Assembly (NCBI GenBank): GCA_949297665.1
Contig: CASFTO010000033.1
Location: forward strand, 1 to 40,627
DNA length: 40,627 nucleotides
Reading direction: 5' to 3'
Origin: an uncultured Alphaproteobacteria bacterium
Lineage (GTDB): Bacteria; Pseudomonadota; Alphaproteobacteria; RF32; CAG-239
A program made the translations under genes and the position numbers. Positions within the stretch are counted from its first letter, which is position 1, and each line of letters begins with the position of its first letter. Below the pieces are notes generated by a model that saw only the letters and a program-made list of their open reading frames with translations, ran no database searches and was not told the DNA's origin. Below are positions 33,452-40,627 of this stretch, one piece after another.

Positions 33452-33757
33452 TTACCAGCTTGATTTTACCAAACCAGGAATTTCACCGAAACTAGCCATT
33501 TGTCTTAATTCAACACGGCTAACACCGAACTTCCTGCTAACACTACGAGAACGACCAGTAATTCTGCAACGATTTCTAACTCTAACCTTTGAAGAGTTAC
33601 GTGGTAATTCAGCCAACTTCAAAGTAGCCTGAAATCTATCTTCTTCAGGAGCATTTTTGTCATTGGCAATGGCCTTCAACTTGGAGCGAACGTTTGCGTA
33701 TTTCGCAACCATTTTCACTCTTTTCAAGTTTCTGTAAACTGAACTTGTTTTTGACAT
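33452..33757 (-). CDS. rpsN: 30S ribosomal protein S14
   Basis: A protein of 101 residues, the long zinc-free form: the CxxC pairs of the short form are absent. [20 protein letters not shown] followed by [21 protein letters not shown] is diagnostic. It assembles late in the 30S head. Confidence 0.97.
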   Translation of the reverse strand: MSKTSSVYRNLKRVKMVAKYANVRSKLKAIANDKNAPEEDRFQATLKLAELPRNSSKVRVRNRCRITGRSRSVSRKFGVSRVELRQMASFGEIPGLVKSSW

Positions 33758-33771
33758 CGTAAAATCTCCAC

Positions 33772-34311
33772 TTATTTCTTATATGGTAAGTTGAAAGATG
33801 TAAGAAGGAATTTAGCTTCTTCATCAGTTTTAGCAGAAGTGCAGATAACGATATCCATACCTCTAACCTGTTCAACTTTTTCATAGTTAATTTCAGGGAA
33901 AATAATTTGCTCTTTAATGCCAAAAGCAAAGTTACCTCTTCCATCAAAGTTCTTACCAGAAATACCATGGAAGTCTCTGATGCGTGGAAGAGCCATATTA
34001 ATCAAGCGTTCAAGGAACTCATACATTCTATCAGAACGTAATGTTACTTTACAACCGATCGGCATACCTTCTCTTAATTTAAAAGTAGCGATAGATTTTC
34101 TGGCTGTAGTTACAACTGGTTTTTGACCAGCAATCATAGCCATTTCCTCAACAGCATTATTAAGCTTTTTCTTGTCTGTAATAGCGTCACCAACGCCCAT
34201 ATTCAGAACAATTTTAGTCAACTTCGGAATCTCATGCGGGTTCTTGTAACCGAACTTTTCCACAAGAGCCTTCTTAATGACATCATTATATAAAGTTTCA
34301 AAATTTGTCAT
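33772..34311 (-). CDS. rplE: 50S ribosomal protein L5
   Basis: A protein of 179 residues from ATG 34311 with GGAGA ~8 nt upstream; the TTG one codon earlier is not needed. [20 protein letters not shown], the [20 protein letters not shown] loop and [18 protein letters not shown] are characteristic. It contacts 5S rRNA and P-site tRNA. Confidence 0.97.
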   Translation of the reverse strand: MTNFETLYNDVIKKALVEKFGYKNPHEIPKLTKIVLNMGVGDAITDKKKLNNAVEEMAMIAGQKPVVTTARKSIATFKLREGMPIGCKVTLRSDRMYEFLERLINMALPRIRDFHGISGKNFDGRGNFAFGIKEQIIFPEINYEKVEQVRGMDIVICTSAKTDEEAKFLLTSFNLPYKK

Positions 34312-34322
34312 CAAATTATCTC

Positions 34323-34637
34323 CTAATTATCGATTACTTCACCGGATTTCCGAGCAACACGCTTTTTAACACCATCAACAACTCTATAACCTACTTTAGA
34401 AGGTTTACCGTCAGCTGTCAATGCTGCCACATTAGAAACCTGAATAGCTGCTTCTTTAGTAACAATACCGCCAGGATTTGTTTGACTTGGTTTTGTATGT
34501 CTTTTAACGAGGTTAACGCCTTGAACAACAACTTTACCTTCTTTCGGCATAGCTTTCAAAACTTCACCTGTTTTACCTTTATCATCACCTGCGATAACGA
34601 TTACTTTATCACCTTTTTTGATTTTCATTTTGCTCAT
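34323..34637 (-). CDS. rplX: 50S ribosomal protein L24
   Basis: A protein of 104 residues with the KOW motif: [20 protein letters not shown] near residues 4-24, then [20 protein letters not shown]. It initiates 50S assembly by binding domain I of 23S rRNA. Its ATG overlaps the rplN stop by one base (TAATG), with GGAGG upstream inside rplN. Confidence 0.97.
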   Translation of the reverse strand: MSKMKIKKGDKVIVIAGDDKGKTGEVLKAMPKEGKVVVQGVNLVKRHTKPSQTNPGGIVTKEAAIQVSNVAALTADGKPSKVGYRVVDGVKKRVARKSGEVIDN

Positions 34638-35005
34638 TACAAAACCTCCGGCGCTAAAGAAATTATCTTCATAAATTTTTTCGCACGCAACTCTCTGGTT
34701 ACCGGGCCAAAGATACGAGTACCGATTGGTTCACCATCTTTGTTAACCAAAACAGCTGCATTGCTATCAAAACGGATTACACTACCGTCTTTACGTCTGA
34801 TGTCGCTAGCCGTTCTAACGATGACTGCACGTTGAACGTCGCCTTTCTTTACACGCCCTTTAGGCATAGCATCTTTAACGGAAACGATAATAATGTCACC
34901 GACTGAAGCATGCATTCTCTTGGAACCACCAAGAACTTTAATGCACTGCACCTGACGTGCTCCAGAATTATCCGCAACATCTAGGTTGGTTTGCATCTGT
35001 ATCAT
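34637..35005 (-). CDS. rplN: 50S ribosomal protein L14
   Basis: A protein of 122 residues, the invariant length, opening [40 protein letters not shown] and [20 protein letters not shown] follow. It lies at the subunit interface. Coupled to rplX through a one-base TAATG overlap. Confidence 0.98.
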   Translation of the reverse strand: MIQMQTNLDVADNSGARQVQCIKVLGGSKRMHASVGDIIIVSVKDAMPKGRVKKGDVQRAVIVRTASDIRRKDGSVIRFDSNAAVLVNKDGEPIGTRIFGPVTRELRAKKFMKIISLAPEVL

Positions 35006-35022
35006 AATTCATTCCTTCCTAA

Positions 35023-35265
35023 TTAGGCATTTTCATTATTAGTTAACACAGTCCAAGTTTTAGTTTTGGAATAAGGTTTAGATTCAATGATAGAAACCTG
35101 ATCCCCTTCTTTGAACTGATTATTTTCATCGTGAGCAGCAAATTTCTTACTTTTCTTCACGATTTTTTTGTAAACAGGATGCATAACTTGACGCTCAACG
35201 CTGACAACGACAGTTTTATCCTGTTTAGCACTTACAACAACACCTTGAAGAATTCTTTTAGGCAT
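35023..35265 (-). CDS. rpsQ: 30S ribosomal protein S17
   Basis: A protein of 80 residues with the OB-fold sequence [20 protein letters not shown], then [20 protein letters not shown] and [19 protein letters not shown]. Primary 16S rRNA binder of the 5' domain. 11 nt after rpmC. Confidence 0.97.
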   Translation of the reverse strand: MPKRILQGVVVSAKQDKTVVVSVERQVMHPVYKKIVKKSKKFAAHDENNQFKEGDQVSIIESKPYSKTKTWTVLTNNENA

Positions 35266-35276
35266 CTGTTTTTCTC

Positions 35277-35474
35277 CTAACTATTCTTCTTACGCTCTGT
35301 TAAAAGCGTATTGATTTGAGCTACTTCTTTACGAACTTTAGAGATATCAGAAGGTTTTTGGAGCTGACCAGTAGCCTGCTGAATGCGCAAACTTAATTGC
35401 TCTTTTTTGCATTCTACGAGTCTGTTTTCCAACTCATCATCACTCATAGCTCTCAAATCTTTAATTTTAACCAT
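35277..35474 (-). CDS. rpmC: 50S ribosomal protein L29
   Basis: A protein of 65 residues, a two-helix hairpin: [20 protein letters not shown] then [16 protein letters not shown]. It sits near the peptide exit tunnel, where trigger factor and SRP dock. Its start overlaps the rplP stop by one base (TAATG). Confidence 0.96.
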   Translation of the reverse strand: MVKIKDLRAMSDDELENRLVECKKEQLSLRIQQATGQLQKPSDISKVRKEVAQINTLLTERKKNS

Positions 35475-35902
35475 TATGCTTCTCCATTATCAGAATTCAA
35501 GCGTTTAACAAACTTGCTCTTAACTGGCAATTTTGCTGCACCCAACGCAAATGCTCTGCGTGCGGTTTCTTCATCAACCTCACCAATTTCGAACATAATG
35601 CGACCAGGTTTAACTCTTGCTACCCAAAATTCAGGAGCACCTTTACCTTTACCCATACGAACCTCGGCAGGTTTATCTGACACAGGAACATCTGGGAAAA
35701 TTCTAATCCATAGTCTTCCGGCTCTCTTCATTTCACGAGTGATAGCGCGACGAGCTGCCTCGATTTGGCGAGCGGTAACGCGCTCCGGTGAAAGAGCTTT
35801 CAATCCGTATGAACCGAAACTTAACTCAGCACCGCCTTTCGCAACACCGTGAATACGGCCTTTATGTTGCTTACGGAACTTTACACGTTTTGGACTTAAC
35901 AT
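35474..35902 (-). CDS. rplP: 50S ribosomal protein L16
   Basis: A protein of 142 residues opening [20 protein letters not shown], then [40 protein letters not shown] and a C-terminal VKSKFVKR. It stabilises tRNA near the peptidyl-transferase centre. The conserved Arg that is hydroxylated in some bacteria lies in the RMGKGKG region. Confidence 0.98.
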   Translation of the reverse strand: MLSPKRVKFRKQHKGRIHGVAKGGAELSFGSYGLKALSPERVTARQIEAARRAITREMKRAGRLWIRIFPDVPVSDKPAEVRMGKGKGAPEFWVARVKPGRIMFEIGEVDEETARRAFALGAAKLPVKSKFVKRLNSDNGEA

Positions 35903-35917
35903 TTTAAAACCTCATTC

Positions 35918-36586
35918 TTACTTTTGTTCAGCCAATTTCTTGTCTTGTGCCATTGGATCGTGAGTCATAATCTCACCTTTGTAAATCCAAACCTTAACGC
36001 CGCAAGCACCATATGTGGTGTGAGCAGTTGAAGTAGCATAGTCAATATCAGCACGAAGAGTGTGCAAAGGCACTCTGCCTTCACGGTAATATTCAGTTCT
36101 TGCGATTTCTGCACCGCCTAAACGACCAGAACAGCAAACTTTAATACCTTCGGCACCAAGACGCAAAGCAGATTGCATAACTCTCTTCATTGCACGACGG
36201 AAAGCAACACGTCTTTCCAATTGTTGAGCAACAGAATCAGCAACCAACTGAGCATCCAGTTCAGGCTTTCTGACTTCCAGAATATTTAATTGAACTTCAG
36301 AATCAGTCAACTTTTGAATGTCTTTTCTCAACAACTCAATGTCTTGACCTTTCTTGCCAATTACAACACCTGGTCTTGCTGAATGAATAGTAACTCTAGC
36401 TTTTTTAGCTGGGCGTTCAATAACAACCTTACTAATACCAGCTTGAGCTAACTTTTCTTTCAAAAATTTTCTAATTTTCAAATCTTCGTGGAGGTAATCA
36501 GCGAACTTCTCATCAGCATACCAACGAGAGTCCCAAGTGCGGTTAACACCTAAACGAAGACTGATAGGATTTACTTTCTGTCCCAT
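35918..36586 (-). CDS. rpsC: 30S ribosomal protein S3
   Basis: A protein of 222 residues. [20 protein letters not shown] at the N-terminus, the KH domain [18 protein letters not shown], and the C-terminal [20 protein letters not shown] are diagnostic. It forms the mRNA entry helicase site with S4 and S5. It starts 5 nt after rplV. Confidence 0.98.
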   Translation of the reverse strand: MGQKVNPISLRLGVNRTWDSRWYADEKFADYLHEDLKIRKFLKEKLAQAGISKVVIERPAKKARVTIHSARPGVVIGKKGQDIELLRKDIQKLTDSEVQLNILEVRKPELDAQLVADSVAQQLERRVAFRRAMKRVMQSALRLGAEGIKVCCSGRLGGAEIARTEYYREGRVPLHTLRADIDYATSTAHTTYGACGVKVWIYKGEIMTHDPMAQDKKLAEQK

Positions 36587-36591
36587 TTAAC

Positions 36592-36966
36592 TTACTCCCC
36601 ACGCTCTGCAACAACGATAGTCAATTTAGAGAACGGCTTTAAAACTCTAGCGCCTCTACCACGACCACGTGCGTGCATACGTTTCATAACGATACCATTA
36701 CCAGTATAAGCTTCAGCAACAACAAGTTTATCAATATTAAGCTTGTGATTGTTTTCAGCGTTAGCAATAGCAGATTTTAATACTTCTAAAGCAACTTTTG
36801 CGATTCTTTTCTTAGAAAAGCTAAGTTCTGCAACAGCCTTTTCAGCGCTTAAGCCTCTGATTGTCTGAGCAACAAGGTTTAATTTACGAGAGCTTGAGCG
36901 GATAGAATTGCATACAGCCATAGCCTGGTTGTCGGCAAGTCTTCTTGTATCTTTAGTTTTTCCCAT
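36592..36966 (-). CDS. rplV: 50S ribosomal protein L22
   Basis: A protein of 124 residues. [20 protein letters not shown], the [19 protein letters not shown] segment and the tunnel-lining hairpin [19 protein letters not shown] are characteristic. Starts 2 nt after rpsS. Confidence 0.97.
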   Translation of the reverse strand: MGKTKDTRRLADNQAMAVCNSIRSSSRKLNLVAQTIRGLSAEKAVAELSFSKKRIAKVALEVLKSAIANAENNHKLNIDKLVVAEAYTGNGIVMKRMHARGRGRGARVLKPFSKLTIVVAERGE

Positions 36967-36968
36967 AA

Positions 36969-37247
36969 TTAACCTCTCTTAACTTTTTTATCTGCAGCGT
37001 GACCATAGAAGGTACGTGTCGGAGCAAATTCACCGAATTTATGGCCAACCATTTCTTCAGTAACGAGTACTGGAATAAATTTATGACCATTGTGAACACC
37101 AAATGTTAAACCAACAAACTGTGGCAACATGGTAGAACGACGAGACCAAATTTTAATCACTTCATTACGAGTAGATGCTCTTGCTGCATCAGCTTTTTTA
37201 AGAAGATAACCATCTACAAAAGGTCCTTTCCAAACGGAACGTGTCAT
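36969..37247 (-). CDS. rpsS: 30S ribosomal protein S19
   Basis: A protein of 92 residues opening [19 protein letters not shown], then [20 protein letters not shown] and [20 protein letters not shown]. It lies in the 30S head and contacts the A-site finger. AGGAGG-like GGAGGTAAAC precedes the ATG. Confidence 0.98.
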   Translation of the reverse strand: MTRSVWKGPFVDGYLLKKADAARASTRNEVIKIWSRRSTMLPQFVGLTFGVHNGHKFIPVLVTEEMVGHKFGEFAPTRTFYGHAADKKVKRG

Positions 37248-37259
37248 TTGTTTACCTCC

Positions 37260-38096
37260 TTATTTCTTTTTATTTTCATGACGAGATCTCATAATAAAGC
37301 GATCTGTCTTCTTGTTAGAACGAGTTTTAGCACCCTTAGTTGGTTTACCCCAAGGTGTAACCGGATGACGGCCACCAGAAGTACGACCTTCACCACCACC
37401 ATGTGGGTGGTCAACAGGGTTCATAGCAACACCACGAGAAACCGGACGAGCGCCCAACCATCTAGCGCGACCTGCTTTACCCAAAGAAACGTTTTGATTA
37501 TCTGGGTTAGAAACAGCGCCAACAGTAGCCAAGCATTCTTCACGTACGATTCTCAACTCACCAGAAGAGAGCTTCAATTGAGCGTAACCAGCGTCTTTAC
37601 CAACAACTTGAGCATAACAACCAGCAGAACGAACTAATTGTCCGCCTTTGCCAACTTTCAACTCAACGTTGTGAACAATAGTACCAACCGGCATGCTCTT
37701 CAACGGCATTGCATTACCCGGCTTAATATCAGCTTTCTCAGAAGAGATAACTTTATCGCCGGCTTTCAATCTTTGCGGAGCCAAAATATAAGCCTTTTCG
37801 CCATCTTCATAATTAATCAAAGCGATAAAAGATGTGCGGTTAGGATCGTATTCGATTCTCTCCACAGTTGCTTCACAATCAAATTTATTACGTTTGAAGT
37901 CGATTACACGATATTTGCGTTTATGACCGCCACCGATTCTACGACTTGTAACGTGTCCGAAATTATCACGCCCACCGCTTTTGGTCAGACCAACGGTCAG
38001 ACTTTTTTCCGGATTACCTTTATACAGTTCACTTCTGTCAACAATAATCAGCTGACGAAGACCCGGAGTGGCAGGTTTATATGTTTTCAAAGCCAT
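37260..38096 (-). CDS. rplB: 50S ribosomal protein L2
   Basis: A protein of 278 residues, standard. [20 protein letters not shown] near the N-terminus and the invariant [20 protein letters not shown], with the essential His for peptidyl transfer, identify it. 23S domain IV binder required for subunit association. It begins 2 nt after rplW. Confidence 0.98.
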   Translation of the reverse strand: MALKTYKPATPGLRQLIIVDRSELYKGNPEKSLTVGLTKSGGRDNFGHVTSRRIGGGHKRKYRVIDFKRNKFDCEATVERIEYDPNRTSFIALINYEDGEKAYILAPQRLKAGDKVISSEKADIKPGNAMPLKSMPVGTIVHNVELKVGKGGQLVRSAGCYAQVVGKDAGYAQLKLSSGELRIVREECLATVGAVSNPDNQNVSLGKAGRARWLGARPVSRGVAMNPVDHPHGGGEGRTSGGRHPVTPWGKPTKGAKTRSNKKTDRFIMRSRHENKKK

Positions 38097-38098
38097 GA

Positions 38099-38416
38099 CT
38101 AAATTCCTGCTGTAACATCAATATTTTGACCTTCGGCAAGCGTAATAACAGCTTTCTTATAATCAGAGCGAACGCCCTCATAACCTCTAAAGCGTTTTAC
38201 CTTACCAGCTTGTTTAACGGTATTTACTTTATTTACCTTAACATTAAAGATAGCTTCAACAGCTGCTTTAACGCTTTCTTTCGTAGCTGACAAAGGAACC
38301 ATGAAGACAACTTTGCCATTTTCGGAAGACATCATAGACTTCTCAGTAATTACCGGACGAAGTAATGTATCATACATAGCTGCAGTTACATTGTTTGTGT
38401 TATTTGATTTTTTCAT
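38099..38416 (-). CDS. rplW: 50S ribosomal protein L23
   Basis: A protein of 105 residues from ATG 38416, which overlaps the rplD stop by ATGA; a longer frame to 38437 would begin inside rplD without a start signal. [40 protein letters not shown] and [16 protein letters not shown] are diagnostic. It is the docking site for trigger factor and SRP at the tunnel exit. Confidence 0.97.
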   Translation of the reverse strand: MKKSNNTNNVTAAMYDTLLRPVITEKSMMSSENGKVVFMVPLSATKESVKAAVEAIFNVKVNKVNTVKQAGKVKRFRGYEGVRSDYKKAVITLAEGQNIDVTAGI

Positions 38417-39033
38417 TGTAATCTTTCCTCCAAGCAAGCAACGGCCTCTTTAGTCAATACTAACTTCTCTTTTCTCAAAATATCGTATACATTGGCGCCA
38501 ATTGTCGGCAAAACATCTACACCAACAATATTGCGGCTAGCCAATGCGAAATTAACATCAACTTCCTTACCATCAATAAACAAGCAGTTATTCAAACCGC
38601 AAGCGTTCAATTTAGCGAGTAAATCTTTCGTTTTAGGATTTGAAAGCTTTGCTTCGTCAATAATGATAAGATTACCCTCTTTGGCTTTAGCCGAAAGAGC
38701 TGTTTTCAGACCTAATTTTCTGAACTTTTTGGTCAAGTCGTGAGAATGATCTCTAACAACCGGTCCAAATACAATACCACCTTTTCTAAATTGAGTTCCT
38801 TTACGGCTACCTTGACGAGCATTACCAGAACCTTTTTGTTTAAAAGGTTTAGCAGGAGTCAAAGCAACGTCAGAACGGCCTTTAGTCTGGTGATTACCGC
38901 ATTGGCGCATAGCAAGCTGCCAATTAACAACGCGGTGCAAAACATCGGCGCGAACTTCTACACCAAAGATAGCATCGTTAAGTTCAATGCTGCCAACGTT
39001 TTCATTATTTAAATTTAAGATGTCCTGTTTCAT
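38413..39033 (-). CDS. rplD: 50S ribosomal protein L4
   Basis: A protein of 206 residues from ATG 39033 (AAGGA ~8 nt upstream; the in-frame TTG at 39039 has none). [40 protein letters not shown] and [20 protein letters not shown] mark L4 and its tunnel-lining loop. In E. coli L4 also represses its own S10 operon through the leader; a structured leader exists here too (40172-40302), but a shared mechanism is unproven. Confidence 0.97.
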   Translation of the reverse strand: MKQDILNLNNENVGSIELNDAIFGVEVRADVLHRVVNWQLAMRQCGNHQTKGRSDVALTPAKPFKQKGSGNARQGSRKGTQFRKGGIVFGPVVRDHSHDLTKKFRKLGLKTALSAKAKEGNLIIIDEAKLSNPKTKDLLAKLNACGLNNCLFIDGKEVDVNFALASRNIVGVDVLPTIGANVYDILRKEKLVLTKEAVACLEERLQ

Positions 39034-39055
39034 ATTCAAAATTCCTTAAACTCTT

Positions 39056-39781
39056 TTATGCATTATCAGCTGCTGTTTCTTCAGCTTTAACTGCAACAGG
39101 TTCATCAACCTTTTTCAAACCGGCAGGCATTGGCAATTTAACATCTGCTGTTTTTTTAAGGGCATCGGTAACGCGAACCCATGCATTTTCTGCACCGGGA
39201 ACACCACCTTTAACCATAATCAAACCGCGGTTAGCATCAATAGCAACGACTTTAAGATTTTGAACGGTAACACGTTCATCACCCATATGTCCGGCCATTT
39301 TCTTACCTTTAAATACCTTACCAGGATCTTGTCTTTGTCCCGTAGAACCATGAGAACGGTGACTTAAAGAAACACCGTGAGTAGCTTCAAGACCGGCAAA
39401 GTTGTGACGTTTCATAACACCGGCAAAACCTTTACCGATAGAGTTAGCACAAACATCAACATATTGTCCCGCTACAAAATGTTCTGCAGACAATTCATCG
39501 CCAACAGACAAAAGGCAATCTTCAGAAACTCTGAATTCAGCCATTTTCTTTTTAGGCTCAACATTAGCCTTAGCGAAATATCCTTTCAACGGCTTAGATA
39601 AATTCTTAGCCTTAACAGCACCCGTTCCGAGTTGAACAGCACTGTAACCGTCTTTTTCATTTGTTCTGACATTAATAACTTTCAAGCCTTCAACGGCCAA
39701 AACCGTTACAGGAACATGTGTTCCGTCGGCTTCAAAGATTCTAGTCATTCCAAGTTTTTTTGCGATTAGACCAGTACGCAT
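39056..39781 (-). CDS. rplC: 50S ribosomal protein L3
   Basis: A protein of 241 residues. [20 protein letters not shown] at the N-terminus and the central [20 protein letters not shown] with [12 protein letters not shown] are diagnostic. An Ala/Glu-rich C-terminal extension of ~25 residues ([19 protein letters not shown]) is typical of alphaproteobacterial L3. It nucleates 50S assembly at the 3' end of 23S rRNA. Confidence 0.98.
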   Translation of the reverse strand: MRTGLIAKKLGMTRIFEADGTHVPVTVLAVEGLKVINVRTNEKDGYSAVQLGTGAVKAKNLSKPLKGYFAKANVEPKKKMAEFRVSEDCLLSVGDELSAEHFVAGQYVDVCANSIGKGFAGVMKRHNFAGLEATHGVSLSHRSHGSTGQRQDPGKVFKGKKMAGHMGDERVTVQNLKVVAIDANRGLIMVKGGVPGAENAWVRVTDALKKTADVKLPMPAGLKKVDEPVAVKAEETAADNA

Positions 39782-39839
39782 TATTATTTTTTCCTTTTTT
39801 CAATAGGTTGATTTTATCTTTCAAAAACCAACATTAAAA

Positions 39840-40151
39840 TTATAACTTAATTTCTACATTCACACCGGCGGCCAAGTCTAATTTCATCAAGGCATCAACG
39901 GTTTGAGGAGTAGGATCTACAATATCAAGAAGTCTTTTGTGAGTACGGATTTCGAACTGTTCACGAGACTTTTTATCAACGTGAGGAGAACGGTTAACCG
40001 TAAACTTCTCAATTTTAGTTGGAAGAGGAATAGGTCCTCTAACATTTGCCCCTGTTCTTTTAGCTGTATGAACAATCTCTTTAGTTGACAAGTCAAGCAA
40101 GCGATGGTCAAAAGCCTTGAGGCGAATTCTTATGTTTTGTGTATCCATCAT
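39840..40151 (-). CDS. rpsJ: 30S ribosomal protein S10
   Basis: A protein of 103 residues from ATG 40151 (or 102 from the adjacent ATG 40148); AGGAAAAG lies ~11 nt upstream. The frame stays open to 40349, but the extra 66 codons lie in the structured leader and are not part of S10. [40 protein letters not shown] and [20 protein letters not shown] are diagnostic. Also the NusE subunit of antitermination complexes. First gene of the operon; tuf, fusA, rpsG and rpsL do not precede it here. Confidence 0.98.
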   Translation of the reverse strand: MMDTQNIRIRLKAFDHRLLDLSTKEIVHTAKRTGANVRGPIPLPTKIEKFTVNRSPHVDKKSREQFEIRTHKRLLDIVDPTPQTVDALMKLDLAAGVNVEIKL

Positions 40152-40171
40152 TTTAACACTTTTCCTATAAC

Positions 40172-40302
40172 TAAATGGCAAATACTTCCTCAATGGAAAC
40201 TTGCCATTTACAAAAATTACTGCAGACATTCGCAACAACCAATCTGCATTATGGGTTATATTGATTCGCAAGAAAGTTAACACTTCCTTAACATTTGTTG
40301 CG
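40172..40302 (-). promoter_or_regulatory. Structured 5' leader of the S10 operon
   Basis: Directly before rpsJ: a perfect 10-bp stem TAAATGGCAA (40172-40181) / TTGCCATTTA (40201-40210) with inner TTCC/GGAA. Upstream: TGCAGA (40221-40226) / TCTGCA (40243-40248), GTTAA / TTAAC (40276-40292) and long-range CGCAACAA (40231-40238) / TTGTTGCG (40295-40302). These last can compete with the TGCAGA hairpin. Candidate promoter boxes further upstream (TTGTGC ... TAAAAT on the minus strand) are weak. The 364-bp gap 40152-40515 holds only this leader and the divergent promoter region. Confidence 0.55.
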
Positions 40303-40473
40303 TTGCCTTTGTAACATTTAAATTTTAAATTTGCAACAAAAAAATGCACAAAAAATCAAAAAAAATCACCTATTTTATCTTTTAAAACACCTTGCAAAGA
40401 TTCGTGCGATCCCACTTTAGACAAAAAGCAAAAATTAAAAGATTTTTCAGGATTCACACCTTTAAAAACGACC

Positions 40474-40491
40474 AAATAGAATTATCTATTT
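40474..40491. promoter_or_regulatory. Inverted repeat over the -10 of the right-edge gene
   Basis: Perfect 7-bp arms AAATAGA-atta-TCTATTT overlap a TAGAAT -10 (40477-40482), with TTCACA 18 bp upstream. It lies ~25 nt before ATG 40516: operator-like. Confidence 0.4.
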
Positions 40492-40515
40492 TAAAAGGGT
40501 AAAAAGGAGAAAAAA

Positions 40516-40627
40516 ATGCTGGCATTAATAATATCATCACTCATTATAACTTCCACCCCCGATGCTCCAACCGAAATAATCGGCTCCGCAGCCACACCTG
40601 ACGGGGGAAGAAACGAGATATTCGTAG
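40516..40627 (+). CDS. Start of an unidentified gene, truncated by the window
   Basis: ATG 40516 is preceded by AAGGAG at 6-7 nt. The frame stays open to the edge (37 codons, MLALIISSLIITSTPDAPTE then IIGSAATPDGGRNEIFV). The first ~13 residues are hydrophobic and could be a short signal sequence, although no positive charge precedes them. Too short to identify. It diverges from rpsJ. Confidence 0.55.
   Translation, partial: MLALIISSLIITSTPDAPTEIIGSAATPDGGRNEIFV

Noticed and set aside
40152..40349. 66-codon upstream extension of rpsJ
   Set aside because: S10 begins at the M(M)DTQNIRIRL start; the extension lies in the structured leader and has no homology to S10.

Overview
The window looks like chromosomal DNA from a low-GC alphaproteobacterium with a Gram-negative envelope. 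The ribosomal proteins, GroEL/ES and UDP-glucose dehydrogenase are of bacterial, proteobacterial type. The wealth of secreted and outer-membrane repeat proteins fits a host-associated, possibly gut, uncultured lineage; that placement is inference, because no rRNA is present. I found no tRNA, rRNA, IS element, prophage or CRISPR array.

Layout. Positions 1-620 hold the 3' end of a trimeric autotransporter adhesin, clearly richer in G+C than the rest, closed by a terminator. Positions 620-8,960 are envelope-related: an HEXXH protein coupled to a small Spy/CpxP-like exported protein, UDP-glucose dehydrogenase, a secreted protein of about 18 MORN-type repeats, a small membrane protein and an 1126-residue classical autotransporter with an ankyrin-like and cysteine-repeat N-terminus. 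Positions 8,960-12,040 hold groES-groEL and a membrane-anchored CgeB-like glycosyltransferase. Positions 12,060-17,390 hold three ABC exporter half-transporters in a row, joined by ATGA overlaps; the second and third are recent, partly homogenised duplicates. Positions 17,400-24,900 hold two paralogous ABC exporters of an unusual subtype that share an insertion before Walker A, separated by a 77-residue orphan, a 537-residue helical orphan and an HD-domain phosphohydrolase. Positions 24,900-30,700 hold a GNAT acetyltransferase, a subtilase-like protein without a recognisable catalytic serine, a bacterial PH-domain protein, an N-formylglutamate-amidohydrolase-like protein and, divergently, a HIT / MFS / P-loop kinase operon. 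Positions 30,730-40,150 hold the S10-spc ribosomal operon on the minus strand (rpsJ to rplO, 21 genes in canonical order). It stops with a terminator after rplO, so secY and the alpha-operon genes do not follow here. A gene entering from the right edge diverges from rpsJ.

How the parts fit together. The main theme is the cell envelope: adhesins, exporters, sugar-nucleotide and glycosyl transfer functions, and chaperonin. The most interesting unexplained elements are RNA- or regulation-level: a 99-nt structured spacer between rpmD and rplO that can fold as a three-way junction or an alternative long hairpin; a perfect-consensus promoter (TTGACA-17-TATAAT) followed within about 15 nt by a terminator hairpin and no gene; an attenuator-like leader before the pseudo-subtilase; and a structured S10 leader. 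The mosaic triple ABC array and the insertion-bearing ABC paralogs are the best protein-level candidates for something undescribed. All functional names rest on reading motifs by eye; no search was run.
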